A DNA stretch of 64,000 nt from Roseibium aquae (GTDB lineage Bacteria > Pseudomonadota > Alphaproteobacteria > Rhizobiales > Stappiaceae), in the NCBI RefSeq assembly GCF_008711285.1, contig NZ_VXDC01000006.1:186001-250000 (forward strand), in the 5' to 3' direction. Numbering within the stretch: the first letter of the stretch is position 1; each line of letters opens with the position of its first letter. Shown here one piece after another: positions 9,433 through 19,453 of the stretch. A program made the position numbers and the translations under genes. The notes under the pieces are model-generated. The model worked only from the letters and a program-made list of their open reading frames with translations, had not been told where the DNA came from and ran no database searches.

Positions 9433-10250
9433 GCCGCCCTCCCTTTGAACAGCTTGCCGAACAACCCTTTTTTCTCGCTCGGAATCGTGACCGGGAGATC
9501 CTCGCCAAGGAGACGTTGCACGGCCTCCGTATAGGCCCGCGCCGGGGCGCTGTTTTCATCGGACATCGTCACCGGCATGCCGACATTCGAAGCCTTGAGA
9601 ACGTCCTTGCTTTCGGGCACGACGCCGATCAGCGGAACGGAGAGAATGTCCACCACGTCGTCCACCGCCAGCATGTCGCCCGACTTTGCCCGCTCGGCAT
9701 CGTAGCGGGTAATCAGCAGGTGCTTCGGCATCCGCCCGCCCTGCTCTGCCACGGCGGTCTTGGCGTCCAGAAGACCGATGATCCGGTCACAGTCGCGGAC
9801 CGACGAGACTTCCGGATTCGACACGATGATCGCCTCGTCGGCATAGCGCATGGCGAGCGTGGCGCCGCGTTCAATCCCGGCCGGGCTGTCGCACACGATC
9901 CAGTCGAAATACATCCGCAATTCGCTGACGACGCTGGCCACGCCCTCATCCGTCAGAGCGTCCTTGTCACGCGTCTGGGACGCGGGAAGAAGGTAGAGGT
10001 TCTCCAGACGCTTGTCGCGCACCAGCGCCTGCTTGATGGTCGCCTCACCACGGACAACGTTCACCAGATCGAACACGACCCGGCGCTCCGCCCCCATGAT
10101 CAGGTCGAGATTGCGCAGACCGACATCGAAATCGACCGCACAGACCTTGTATCCCTGCTTGGCCAACGCGGTTGCGATCGCGGCCGTCGATGTGGTCTTG
10201 CCGACGCCGCCCTTGCCCGATGTAACCACCAAAACCGTGGCATTGCTCAT
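9429..10250 (-). CDS. minD: Septum site-determining ATPase MinD
   Basis: 273 residues with the deviant Walker A SGKGGVGKTT (about 11-20), DFDVGLRNLDLIMG and DSPAGIERGA (Walker B region). The C-terminal KKGLFGKLFKG is the amphipathic membrane-targeting helix. It binds the membrane as an ATP dimer, recruits MinC, and is released by MinE encoded just downstream with a 4-base overlap. Confidence 0.97.
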   Translation of the reverse strand: MSNATVLVVTSGKGGVGKTTSTAAIATALAKQGYKVCAVDFDVGLRNLDLIMGAERRVVFDLVNVVRGEATIKQALVRDKRLENLYLLPASQTRDKDALTDEGVASVVSELRMYFDWIVCDSPAGIERGATLAMRYADEAIIVSNPEVSSVRDCDRIIGLLDAKTAVAEQGGRMPKHLLITRYDAERAKSGDMLAVDDVVDILSVPLIGVVPESKDVLKASNVGMPVTMSDENSAPARAYTEAVQRLLGEDLPVTIPSEKKGLFGKLFKGRAA

Positions 10251-10311
10251 GATATGATCCTATGTTTCTGGGGCTGCCGGAGACGGGACTTGGGAAGAGC
10301 CCCCACTCTGG

Positions 10312-11097
10312 TCAGCCCAGTTTTTCAAACACCAGCGTTTCGTCTTCAAAACGGATCTGGGCAGGCGTGTTCATCCAGGCGTCCTCGAAATCGTCGGCGA
10401 CCTTGTAAAGACCGTTGATCGATACGAGTTCGGCATCCAGCTTGCCGCAGAAAATGCGGGCGTTCTCGTCGCCCGCAACGCCGGCCAAGGCGCGGCCCCG
10501 CAGCGCGCCGTAAATGTGTATCGACCCGCCCGCGATCACCTCGGCTCCGGAACTGACAGACCCGATCACCGTCACATCCCCGCCCGGGTGCATGATCCGC
10601 TGACCGGACCGGACGGGTTCGCTGATGACAATCGATGACCCCGATCCAAAGGATTCGCCAGACGCGCGTTCCCCGGCGAGGGCCGTTTTGCCGTCCAAAG
10701 GCTCTGCAACTCCGGAGCCCGCTTTTTTTCTAGGGGCAGGTTGATCCGCGCCGTCTCCGGATGCACCGTTCTCAACGTCTCCAGCCGGAGCGTCGGGCAC
10801 GCTAACGTCGGATGTCAGGCGGCCTCCGGAAAAGCTCGGCGGCATTCCGGGTTTCAGCCGGCTTCCCGCCACGCCGTCGATGCCCATCACCCGGATCGTG
10901 CGCTGCGCCATTCCGTCCAGAATGGTCTCCAGATCTTCGATCGCGATTTTCTGACCCCGGACATCCAGAATGATCGGCCGGTCGATGAAAAAGCCAGGCG
11001 AACGCGCAATGATGCGGTCGATCTCGCCAAACCATGCATCCAACGGCGCATCGGGCGTCAAAACAATCGCAATGAAGGACTTGCCCTTGAATTTCAT
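10312..11097 (-). CDS. minC: Septum site-determining protein MinC
   Basis: 261 residues. The N-terminal domain (about 1-105) is the FtsZ-antagonising part, a Pro/Gly/Asp-rich linker follows, and the C-terminal beta-helix contains [23 protein letters not shown] and ALRGRALAG, the MinD- and septum-binding face. It is first in minC-minD-minE, with 61 bases before minD. Confidence 0.96.
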   Translation of the reverse strand: MKFKGKSFIAIVLTPDAPLDAWFGEIDRIIARSPGFFIDRPIILDVRGQKIAIEDLETILDGMAQRTIRVMGIDGVAGSRLKPGMPPSFSGGRLTSDVSVPDAPAGDVENGASGDGADQPAPRKKAGSGVAEPLDGKTALAGERASGESFGSGSSIVISEPVRSGQRIMHPGGDVTVIGSVSSGAEVIAGGSIHIYGALRGRALAGVAGDENARIFCGKLDAELVSINGLYKVADDFEDAWMNTPAQIRFEDETLVFEKLG

Positions 11098-11388
11098 GAA
11101 AGGGTTCGAAGCTCTCGCAAATCAGATGATAATTTCGTTAAAACTAACATCAGGATGACGCCATAATGGGGCGCCGATCGGTTTTCCACTGATATAAGCG
11201 ACAATAAACACCGGGATCCGGCAGCAAATGTCGCCTTTGGCGGGGTTTCACCGCCCAAGGCCGGCCAACAAGGCGCATGGCCGTGACGGCATTTTCGCAG
11301 GGGAAAGGACACTCATCCCCATTTGGGAATAGTTGTTTGCAGTCCCACAACTATTTTGCGGCAAACTGGTTCAGAGTTGGAGGATTCC

Positions 11389-12588
11389 GTGACCCGCATC
11401 GCAACCGGCTGCAGTGCCGACCCAGACACGAATACCGCCGTGCAGGCCTGCCTCGACACGGTCCTGGATCAGTTGTCCGGTGAACCGCATTACCTGATGG
11501 TTCACGCGAATTCGGCCTATGACCGCGATCACCTTCACAAGGCCCTGCGGGAGCGGCTGCCGGAAACCTCCATACATGGAGCCACCTCCTGCCTCGGGGT
11601 GATGACCGACAAGGCTCTGTGCAATGCACCTGCCAACGGCATGGGTGTTTGGGCCGTGACCGATGACGGCGGCGACTTCGGCACCGGCATGGCCGAGATT
11701 GGCGAAAATGCCCGGCAATCGGCCGCAAACGCCGTCCTCAGCGCTTTGGCGGACGCTGGCCGGACTGGGGAAATTCCCCAGATCGTCTGGATCAGCGCCT
11801 CACCGGGACAAGAGGAGGATATTCTCGCGGGAATTCAGGATATCGTTGGAACCGATGTCGCCATTGTTGGTGGCTCGGCCGCCGATGACGAGATCGCCGG
11901 CCAATGGTGGATGTTCACACACCAGGGAACCTGCTCCTCTGGGATTGTCGTCAGCGTGCTGTTTACCTCCTTCTCGATCGGGACGGCGTATCACAGCGGA
12001 TATAGCCCTTCGGGCAAGCATGCTGTCGTAACCAAGGCACACGGGCGTATTGTCGAAGAACTGGATGGCAGGCCGGCCGCCGAGGTCTATTCCGAGTGGA
12101 CGGGTCAAACCTTTGCCACAAGCGGAACCGATCCGGTCAATGTGCTCGGCTCGACCACACTGCAACCGCTCGGGCGCGAGCGCGGAAATCTCGCAGGTTC
12201 TCCCATTTATATCCTCAGCCATCCGGAAACCGTGCGCCCGGATGGCAGCATCAGCCTGTTCACCGACATATCGGTTGGAGATGTGCTCCATCACATGACC
12301 GGAACGGTGGAATCGCTGATCGAGCGCCCGGTGAACGTGTGCGCGTCCGCCATGGAAATGGCTGAACTGGATCAGGGCGATATAGAGGGCGGGATCATCG
12401 TCTATTGCGCGGGCTGCATGCTGACCGTCCGGGACCGGCTTCCCGAGGTCCGTGACAACCTCTTGAAAACATTGCCGGGCGTGCCGTTCATCACGACCTT
12501 CACGTTTGGAGAGCAGGGGCCCGTTCTGGATGAGGTCAACCGCCACGGGAACCTCATGATTTCCGCGGTGCTCTTGGGAGATCATTGA
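11389..12588 (+). CDS. FIST-domain sensory protein
   Basis: About 399 residues with FIST N-terminal (about 25-200) and FIST C-terminal domains. Family-like stretches include HGATSCLGVM, VGGSAADDE and the C-terminal CAGCMLTVRDR and FTFGEQGP. FIST domains are proposed small-ligand sensors. I chose GTG at 11389 because GGAGG lies at 11379-11383; an upstream start at 11323 lacks such a site. Its stop overlaps the start of the following histidine kinase (TGATG), so the two are translated together, which supports a sensor-kinase partnership. Confidence 0.87.
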   Translation: MTRIATGCSADPDTNTAVQACLDTVLDQLSGEPHYLMVHANSAYDRDHLHKALRERLPETSIHGATSCLGVMTDKALCNAPANGMGVWAVTDDGGDFGTGMAEIGENARQSAANAVLSALADAGRTGEIPQIVWISASPGQEEDILAGIQDIVGTDVAIVGGSAADDEIAGQWWMFTHQGTCSSGIVVSVLFTSFSIGTAYHSGYSPSGKHAVVTKAHGRIVEELDGRPAAEVYSEWTGQTFATSGTDPVNVLGSTTLQPLGRERGNLAGSPIYILSHPETVRPDGSISLFTDISVGDVLHHMTGTVESLIERPVNVCASAMEMAELDQGDIEGGIIVYCAGCMLTVRDRLPEVRDNLLKTLPGVPFITTFTFGEQGPVLDEVNRHGNLMISAVLLGDH

Positions 12589-14006
12589 TGACCGAACGGG
12601 CCGCGGACCTCCGCGATTCGCTGGTGGAACTGGACCGGCTGCGGCGGCGCGAGGTGCTTCGCCGGCGCGAGAGCGAAAGCATGCTTCAGGCGCTCAAGGT
12701 TCTCGCCGACCAATCCGATGATTTGCAACTGCCGGCCGCGATGCTGGCAGCGCTGCGGGACATGTTCGCCCTCGACGGAGCCGCGATCCTGAAGGACATC
12801 GGCGCCATCGGGCTGTCGAGCGCTCAAGTCCCGGAAACCAGAGCGATCCAGGCCCTTCCCGAGCGCACCTGTTTCGCCGTTTGGCGAACGCTCCCCGAAT
12901 TCAAAAGCTATATCAGCAAGAACCCGCGGCTCATACCCGACAGCCGCAAGGTGCCCGCTCTGGCCGAAAGACTGGAAAATCACGGCTCTTACATGCTCGG
13001 CGGGCTGAACGTTTCGGAAGACCGGGCGTTGATGGTGGTGTACCGCGCCGCCGCCCGCGACAGCTTTTCACCGGACGAACTCGGCCTTTTCCGGCGGATC
13101 CTGCCTCTCGTCGAACAGGCCCTCGTAAGGCAGCGGGAGCGCATCGTACGGGACCGGCTCGAGCACGAATTGCGCGAAAAGCAGAAAATGGAAAGCCTCG
13201 GAACGCTGGCCGGCGGCATCGCGCATGAAATCAACACGCCGCTCCAATATGTGACATCCAATCTGAGCTATCTCGATGAGGCGGCGCGCAAGCTGCTCGC
13301 CTTCGCGGAGAACCTGAAAAAGCTGGCCGAGTATCCGCCGCGCACCCAGGGCCTTCACGATCAGATCGAGCACCTGAACGATCTTTGGGAGGAAATCGAC
13401 GGCGATTTCCTGCGCGAGGACCTTCCGGACGCCTTCGAGCAATCGCGGGACGGTCTGGACCGTATCAGCCGGATCGTGCAGGCGATCCGCGAGTTTTCCC
13501 ACCCCTCCTCGGACCAGGAGGGGGACATCGATCTGAACCATGAGGTTGAAACCGCTCTCATCATTGCGGGCAACCAGTGGAAGCACATTGCCGAATCAAC
13601 CACTGACCTGGATCCGTCCTGCCCGCAGATTTTGGGCGCCTCGGACAATATTCGCCAGGCGCTCGTCAACCTTCTCGTGAACGCGGCCCATGCCATCGAG
13701 GACCGGCTTGCGTCCGGCGACAAAACCCCGGGCCTGATCCGGATCGGCACCCGCGTGTCGGACGATAGCGTTATTGTCTCGGTTTCCGACAACGGAATCG
13801 GCATGAGTGAAGACGTGCGGCACAAGATCTTCGATCTGTTCTTCACGACCAAGGCACCGGGGCGGGGCACAGGTCAGGGGCTGGCGTTGTGCTACACCAT
13901 GATCCAAAATCTTGGCGGCCGGATCGATGTGAAGACGGAAGAAGGAAAAGGCAGCTGCTTCTATTTGCATCTGCCTCTGAAAACCTGCGGAACCGAAGCC
14001 GCCTGA
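12588..14006 (+). CDS. Soluble histidine kinase partner of the FIST protein
   Basis: 472 residues without transmembrane segments. A short N-terminal coil precedes a GAF-like domain (about 30-180), then a coiled-coil and the H-box GGIAHEINTPLQ with the phospho-accepting His near 213. The ATPase domain carries the N box NLLVNAAHAI, G1 DNGIGMS, the F box FFTTKAPGRGTGQGL and a terminal KGSCFYLHLPL. A long insertion after the H-box (acidic, WEEIDGDFLREDLPDAFEQS) is shared with the kinase at 14324-16276, so the two are paralogues. No receiver domain is fused; the likely targets are the response regulators 3-8 kb downstream. Confidence 0.9.
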   Translation: MTERAADLRDSLVELDRLRRREVLRRRESESMLQALKVLADQSDDLQLPAAMLAALRDMFALDGAAILKDIGAIGLSSAQVPETRAIQALPERTCFAVWRTLPEFKSYISKNPRLIPDSRKVPALAERLENHGSYMLGGLNVSEDRALMVVYRAAARDSFSPDELGLFRRILPLVEQALVRQRERIVRDRLEHELREKQKMESLGTLAGGIAHEINTPLQYVTSNLSYLDEAARKLLAFAENLKKLAEYPPRTQGLHDQIEHLNDLWEEIDGDFLREDLPDAFEQSRDGLDRISRIVQAIREFSHPSSDQEGDIDLNHEVETALIIAGNQWKHIAESTTDLDPSCPQILGASDNIRQALVNLLVNAAHAIEDRLASGDKTPGLIRIGTRVSDDSVIVSVSDNGIGMSEDVRHKIFDLFFTTKAPGRGTGQGLALCYTMIQNLGGRIDVKTEEGKGSCFYLHLPLKTCGTEAA

Positions 14007-14323
14007 GAGGGGCAGTGCTGTCAACCGCGGGTGTAGGCCGGCGGCTTGACACGTCCGGGCAAACCCGCAGGCCGGGATGCAAGTCCGCTCATTTTCCAGA
14101 CCATTTTTCCCAGACGATTTCTGAGACGGCCGGCCGTGAACTTCCGGTCGTTCTGTCAACGCGCCTCCGTGGCAGCGTTACATGGCGGGAGATTGACGAC
14201 CAACGCCCGGACCGATGAAGCCAGCTATCGCTGCATGAAGTGCCACATTTTTCGAACCTTCAGGCCCGGCCGCGGCAGGCCCGGCGGTGATGGGCGATCT
14301 CCCACTGGATGACCCCGCCCCCC
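14007..14323. other. Intergenic region between convergent kinases
   Basis: This 317-base gap has no persuasive gene. A short frame ending near 14312 contains YRCMKCHIF, which hints at a zinc ribbon, but composition and context do not support it. Some GC-rich inverted stretches may terminate the two converging kinase genes. Confidence 0.4.
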
Positions 14324-16276
14324 TCAGGCGGCCTTGCCCGCGGATGGACTTGCGTGTTCGGCGACCAACGGCTCCACCGGCAATTGAATGGTGAATTCAG
14401 CCCCCTTGCCCGGTGCGGAGCGGACGCTCAAACGGCCCTTGTGCTTAAGCTCAACGATTGATTTGCAGATCGACAGCCCCTGCCCCGTGCCCTTGCCGGG
14501 CGCCTTGGTTGTGAAGAACATGTCGAAGATCCGCCGGGCCGTCGCCGCGTCCATCCCCGGGCCATTGTCGATCACCTTGATAAAGCAACTGTCGTGCGTT
14601 TTGGAGAGCTGAACGCGGATTTCCCCTTTGCCGGTCTCGTAGTCGTGGGTCTGTGCATATTCGCCGATCGCATCGGCCGCGTTCACGATCAGGTTGATCA
14701 CGACCTGCGAGATGTCGCCCGGGTAACAGGGGATGGTCATGTCCGGCTCGCTGGCCTCGATCTTCAGATCGGCGGCATGGCGCCATTGCGAGCGGGCGAC
14801 CGTCGCTGCGGTTTCCACCAGCCGCTCCAGATCAACCTCCTGCTTCTCGGAATCGTCCGGATGCGCGAACTCCTTGATTGAGTGGACGATTTTGCCGATC
14901 GACGCCACTCCATCGCCCGCCTCCGAAAGCGCGGCGGGAATCTCTTCCTTCAGGAACTCCCAATCGAGTTCCTCAAGCTCGGCAAGAACGCCGGCCCGGT
15001 CAAGTTCCGGCAGTTTGTCGACAAACCCCATCACGTCCTCGAAGGCGCCCCGCAGAAACTTGAGATTGTCGCCGATGAATTGTGTCGGAGTGTTGATTTC
15101 GTGAGCGACACCGCTGGCCAATGTGCCGAGCGACTCCAGCTTGTGCGTCTCCATGAGTTCTTGCTGCAGGAGCCGGTTCTTCTCATTCGCCTGATAGAGC
15201 TCCGTCACATCGGTATCCACCATGACCATCCCGCCAGAGGGCACCGGCCGCTGGGTGTGCATCATCACTCGGCCGTCGGGCCACGCGCTTTGCCATGTTT
15301 GTTCCGTTTGCGTCTCGAAACGCTGCAAACGCTCCTCGAGCAGTTTCTGAGCCGATTCCCCAATCGACGACGGCGCGTTGGCGACAAGACGTAAAACCAC
15401 ATCCTGAAAGGCGCAGCCGGTGACCGGATTATCGGAAAAGAGACCGTAAACGCTCATGGCCGTCCGGTTGACAAAGGTCAAACGCCCGTTTTCGTCGGTA
15501 ATGAAAACCGCCTGCGGAACGCTGTTGATCGCGTTGTGCAGCAAGCTTTCGGCGAACAGCCGGCGGGCCTCCGCCATATCGCGCTCGCTTTCCGCCTGAT
15601 CCGCGTATTCCGCCAGGGCGCGGGACATCTGGTTAAAGGCATCCGCCGTCACCGCCATCTCATCCTTGCCATTAATCTCGATCTGATAGCCGAAATCACC
15701 CGCCGCAACTTTCTGGGCGCCGTCCTTCAACCGGTAGAGGTTGCGGGTCAGGAAGGACCCGAGCAAGAATCCGAATACCGCGACAAGCACGACAACAGCG
15801 GCCGCGATGGCCACCATACGCTTGGTTCCCGCGGCCAGAACATGGTTCAGCACATCCGTGGACAATCCGATGGCGACAGTTCCGAAATTGGCGCCGCCGA
15901 CGAGGATCGGGGCCTGGATATCGATCCTGTCGTCATCGGCTGCCAGGTTCTGCTCATTCTCAAACGGCCGGGACAGCAGGACCGAGGTGTCTCCCCCCTC
16001 CGACAGAACCAGACCGTTGTTGTTGCGGATCTGAATGTAGAGAAGCCCCTCGTTGTTGAGGCCTTTCTCGACCAACGCATCCAGGGTCGCAAGGTCAAGC
16101 GAAACGACCGCATCGGCTGTCATGGATGCCAGCAGTTCCACCGTGGTCTCGGCCCGGGTCATCAGTTCGCGTTCATTGGAACTGCGGAGATCTTGAAGGC
16201 TTGTCACAATCATGAACCCAAGAAGAACGACTTGGATCAGTCCCACGCCTAAGAAGGTTTTCAGCCGGAATGACAT
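14324..16276 (-). CDS. Membrane HAMP-PAS histidine kinase
   Basis: 650 residues. Helix 1 (about 8-28), a periplasmic domain with a CHASE8/dCache-like look (about 30-150), helix 2 (about 155-178), HAMP (about 180-235), a PAS (about 255-370) and the H-box SGVAHEINTPTQ with His near 392. The ATPase domain includes NLIVNAADAIGE, DNGPGMD and FFTTKAPGKGTGQGLS. The post-H-box acidic insertion matches that of the FIST-linked kinase. Its first 16 bases overlap the end of the PhnD-like gene, so the binding protein probably presents ligand to this kinase. Confidence 0.92.
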   Translation of the reverse strand: MSFRLKTFLGVGLIQVVLLGFMIVTSLQDLRSSNERELMTRAETTVELLASMTADAVVSLDLATLDALVEKGLNNEGLLYIQIRNNNGLVLSEGGDTSVLLSRPFENEQNLAADDDRIDIQAPILVGGANFGTVAIGLSTDVLNHVLAAGTKRMVAIAAAVVVLVAVFGFLLGSFLTRNLYRLKDGAQKVAAGDFGYQIEINGKDEMAVTADAFNQMSRALAEYADQAESERDMAEARRLFAESLLHNAINSVPQAVFITDENGRLTFVNRTAMSVYGLFSDNPVTGCAFQDVVLRLVANAPSSIGESAQKLLEERLQRFETQTEQTWQSAWPDGRVMMHTQRPVPSGGMVMVDTDVTELYQANEKNRLLQQELMETHKLESLGTLASGVAHEINTPTQFIGDNLKFLRGAFEDVMGFVDKLPELDRAGVLAELEELDWEFLKEEIPAALSEAGDGVASIGKIVHSIKEFAHPDDSEKQEVDLERLVETAATVARSQWRHAADLKIEASEPDMTIPCYPGDISQVVINLIVNAADAIGEYAQTHDYETGKGEIRVQLSKTHDSCFIKVIDNGPGMDAATARRIFDMFFTTKAPGKGTGQGLSICKSIVELKHKGRLSVRSAPGKGAEFTIQLPVEPLVAEHASPSAGKAA

Positions 16277-17136
16277 TGGGATGCTCCTTCAGACCGGATG
16301 TCGGTTTGCTCCTTGGAGAGGTTCAGCGCGCGAACATCGTCCCAGTCATCGTCGCCGGCCCGCACCACGCCCTTCATGGCCAATCCCTCCAGAATCCGGG
16401 TGTCATCGAACCCGGCCATAACTTCTGCGAGATGGTCAACGACCTCGGGATCGACGCGAGGCGCGGCCGCAAACGCATGCGGGGTGTATGCAGCCGTCTC
16501 ATGGAACACGTGCAATCTCGATTTCAGGTCTTCCGGAAGACTTTCGAAGGTCCGCAGCACACCACCGCCGGCCGGGAACAGTCCGATGTCCACCGCCCGG
16601 TAGACCGAATCGTGAGATTTCACATAGACCGGCTCGATCTCGATCCCCAGAGCAGCCATTTCCGCGCGCGGCAGCACGCTCGCGCCAAATGCGGCGGGGG
16701 ACGGAAAGGCTACTTCGGCCTTGTTCAAATCCTCCAGGCTCTGGATGCCGCTGTCCCGCCGGGTCACCAACACCCCTTTCAGGGCCTTGTCCGCCTGCTT
16801 GGCGAAGGCGCGATATCCGGACGTGTCGTGGAACGCGACATAGTGATAGGGGTTCATGTAGGCGATGTCATAGGCGCCTTCCAAAAGGCACAGCTCGAAT
16901 GTCGGTATATCCTTGGCCGTCGCAAAAGTGATCGACAAGCCCGTGCGTTCCTCGAGCGCGTTCAAGAACGGCACCCACATTTCCGCAAGCCGGGTGGCCG
17001 ATTGTTGGGGAACCACCCCGAAGAACAGCGTGTCCGCCCGTGCCGGAAGGCTCGAGATCGCCTGAAGGCAGGCGGCCAACATCAGCCCAAGAGAGAACTT
17101 GGCGCCAAAACGGGATTTCGATCGAACTCGCAACAT
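16261..17136 (-). CDS. PhnD-like periplasmic binding protein linked to the kinase
   Basis: 291 residues: a signal peptide (cleavage about ARA-DTLFFG), then FFGVVPQQSATRLAEMW and YDIAYMNPYHYV, the hallmark of the PhnD/TauA-type phosphate-phosphonate binding family. No ABC permease or ATPase gene is present, and the stop codon overlaps the kinase start by 16 bases. By analogy with solute-binding proteins that act as co-sensors (TorT/TorS-like), it probably detects an oxyanion or organic ligand for the kinase. Start chosen at 17136, with GGAAG upstream. Confidence 0.85.
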   Translation of the reverse strand: MLRVRSKSRFGAKFSLGLMLAACLQAISSLPARADTLFFGVVPQQSATRLAEMWVPFLNALEERTGLSITFATAKDIPTFELCLLEGAYDIAYMNPYHYVAFHDTSGYRAFAKQADKALKGVLVTRRDSGIQSLEDLNKAEVAFPSPAAFGASVLPRAEMAALGIEIEPVYVKSHDSVYRAVDIGLFPAGGGVLRTFESLPEDLKSRLHVFHETAAYTPHAFAAAPRVDPEVVDHLAEVMAGFDDTRILEGLAMKGVVRAGDDDWDDVRALNLSKEQTDIRSEGASQCHSG

Positions 17137-17237
17137 GGTCTCACTTCCGGTCTTGATGTCTACTATGCCCGCAAGGCACGCAGGAAAAACTCCTATCCGG
17201 GACCACAGTCGCAACAACGTTCCCACAAGGTGAATAT

Positions 17238-18443
17238 TTAGCCAACGGCGCGCTGCGGAACGGTATTGAGGGGCGCATCCACGTCCCGCCAGATCTCGAA
17301 CTCCAGATCCGAAGCGGAGATGGAATTGAGCATTTTCAGTCGCTTGAGCGTCACCGCGCTGATCTGGTTCCCGGCAGCGAGCAACAGCCGGCCCGATGGG
17401 TCCCTGATCTCGCGCGCGAGCGTATCGCCAGGCGTCAAATGGTCGACGCCAACCTTGTGCCGCGCTGACCCGAGGCCGGCGGAAAAGCGTTCGTCGCCGC
17501 CCAGGACACCGCAAATGGCCTCCCAGATCAGCGGATCATACCGGGCCATTTTCGGCTCCAGCAGAGCGAGACAGTCCCGGAACACCGGTTTCTGACCCGC
17601 CGAGACTTCCGCCAGATCGATCAAGGGACAAAGGATCCGCGCGGCTTCGGGCAGCGCGTCACCGGCGATCTCATCGTTCGGGAAACCACTGCCGTCAAAG
17701 CCTTTCCGGCAGTATTTGATGGCCTCCGCGACCCCTTCCATGCGTGGAATGGGCCGCAGGAGATCGCTGGCTTGCGAGAGCGCGCTTGTCACGAGTTCCC
17801 GTTCATCCCCGGACAGATCATCACCACTCAAATAGCGGTCGGCAACAAAGTCGGGAAGCGTCAGGCAGCCCAGGGAACTCAGCATGCCCGACACGCTGAT
17901 CTCGAGAGAGGCATCGGAAGCAACCACCTTGCCGACCTTGCGGGCCCATCGGTGCATCAAGGTCGCGCGTTCATGAGCCAGCGGCCTTGAGACGGCCAGG
18001 ACTTCGACAAGGACCTTGATACTGGCAGACAGGGACTGCTCCAGAAGTTCCCGCTCGCCGACCAACTCCTGATGCCTCTTCAGGCTGTCCTCGATGGTCT
18101 TGATCAGAGTATCTGAATTGCAGGGTTTTGTGATGAACCGGAAAATGCTTCCATTATTGACAGCATTCACAGCGGTCTTCGGGTTGCCATCGCCTGTCAA
18201 CATCACCCGGATAGTGGCCGGATTTTTCCGCGCAATCAGGCTCAGCAGCCGGATGCCGTCCATTCCCGGCATGTTCTGATCGCTGACAACGACCGCAAAA
18301 GGCCCTCCCTGCCGCATCTTTTCGAGCGCATTCTTTGGGCCATCGGCCAGAACGAGGTCGACAACCCCGCGCAGCGTCCTGCGAACCGAACTCAAGATGT
18401 GGACGTCGTCATCCACAAACAGCACTTTGCGGTTTTCTGTCAT
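17238..18443 (-). CDS. Response regulator with degenerate HD-GYP domain
   Basis: 401 residues. The receiver domain (about 6-120) has FVDDD, the phospho-acceptor Asp in VVSDQNMPGMDG and the Lys in TKPCNSD. The C-terminal half resembles RpfG-type HD-GYP phosphodiesterases, yet the metal site is lost: where HD is expected (LLHDIGK) it reads MLSSLGCLTLP, and where HHERWDGSGYP is expected it reads YCRKGFDGSGFP. It is thus probably catalytically dead and acts by binding. The start overlaps the stop of the HDOD regulator (ATGA). Confidence 0.83.
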   Translation of the reverse strand: MTENRKVLFVDDDVHILSSVRRTLRGVVDLVLADGPKNALEKMRQGGPFAVVVSDQNMPGMDGIRLLSLIARKNPATIRVMLTGDGNPKTAVNAVNNGSIFRFITKPCNSDTLIKTIEDSLKRHQELVGERELLEQSLSASIKVLVEVLAVSRPLAHERATLMHRWARKVGKVVASDASLEISVSGMLSSLGCLTLPDFVADRYLSGDDLSGDERELVTSALSQASDLLRPIPRMEGVAEAIKYCRKGFDGSGFPNDEIAGDALPEAARILCPLIDLAEVSAGQKPVFRDCLALLEPKMARYDPLIWEAICGVLGGDERFSAGLGSARHKVGVDHLTPGDTLAREIRDPSGRLLLAAGNQISAVTLKRLKMLNSISASDLEFEIWRDVDAPLNTVPQRAVG

Positions 18444-19453
18444 GCAGCAACCTCCATACCCTCCGGCCGGCTGGAACGGACTGCCTCGGCGATCAGCTCT
18501 GGCCATCTGGTAAATTCCGCATTGGGCTCCAAGAGGCTGAGAGTCCGCAATGCGGAGGTCAAAACCTCCGGCAGACCAAACAAAACGGAGACATAGGCGG
18601 CGCGCCGGGCCACGTGTCCCAGGGGCGCCTCGGGATCGACCACCGTCGAGCGAAGGCAAAGGCCGGAAATGTAAACGGCGTTCACCTCGTCCGGTGTCAG
18701 ATCCAGTTCCTCGGATGCCTGAACGGCGGCGTTCGCCAGGGCGGATGCCGTGCCTGGCGCCACCGCCTCGGGCAACCCGTCAGGGGCCGGCTGCCCGAGG
18801 CGGTTGACCGATTCCAGCTCCGCCAGGCGTTCCAGGCCGATATGAGACACAGCCCGGCGGATGCTGCAGGTCGAAATCGAACGCTTGAAATAGGTCGAAT
18901 TCGCCATCTGCAACACGCGCAAGGAAAGGCTCGGATCCCTTTTGACGATGCCCGCGACATCATTCACCGTCGCGGTCTCGTCGCTCAGCTTTGCTTGCAG
19001 TTCCCCCAGCAGGAAGGCCGGCGTGTGCAGATTGTCGAGCAAGGCCATTCCGCCTCCGCGGAGCAGGTCCTCATCGCGCCCGCGCGCCTCGACAACCTGC
19101 TTTATGACAGAGATCAGGGCATCCGGCGTGCAAGGCTTTGCAAGGAAGCGATGACTGCGGCCGACGATGCGGTAAATCTCGTCGAGCTTGGCTTCACCGG
19201 ACAACACGATCCGGATGATTTCGGGATGATATTCGGAAATCCACTCGAGCAGGCGCGTTCCGTCAACCTCCGGCATACGCATGTCCGTAACGATCAAATC
19301 CACACGTTCTCTGGTGATGATCTTGACCGCCTCGACTCCTCCAGCGGCAAAATGGAGTTGCCAGTCGTCGCGGAATGCGCGGGTGTGTCTTTTGACACCG
19401 CGAAGGATCAACGGTTCGTCATCTACGAAAAGAACGCTGATTTTGTTTGTCAT
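18440..19453 (-). CDS. Response regulator with HDOD output domain
   Basis: 337 residues. Receiver (about 5-120): FVDDEP, acceptor Asp in IVTDMRMPEVDG, Lys in AKPCTPD. HDOD domain (about 145-330) with IVKRDPSLSLRVLQMANS and AVSHIGLERLAEL. HDOD domains are non-catalytic relatives of HD hydrolases that often work with c-di-GMP and two-component networks. It precedes and overlaps the degenerate HD-GYP regulator, so this pair forms one transcription unit. Confidence 0.9.
   Translation of the reverse strand: MTNKISVLFVDDEPLILRGVKRHTRAFRDDWQLHFAAGGVEAVKIITRERVDLIVTDMRMPEVDGTRLLEWISEYHPEIIRIVLSGEAKLDEIYRIVGRSHRFLAKPCTPDALISVIKQVVEARGRDEDLLRGGGMALLDNLHTPAFLLGELQAKLSDETATVNDVAGIVKRDPSLSLRVLQMANSTYFKRSISTCSIRRAVSHIGLERLAELESVNRLGQPAPDGLPEAVAPGTASALANAAVQASEELDLTPDEVNAVYISGLCLRSTVVDPEAPLGHVARRAAYVSVLFGLPEVLTSALRTLSLLEPNAEFTRWPELIAEAVRSSRPEGMEVAA

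Noticed and set aside
14046-14312. Short frame containing YRCMKCHIF, possible zinc ribbon
   Set aside because: Only one CxxC, no partner pair, composition like non-coding GC-rich DNA and no ribosome site.
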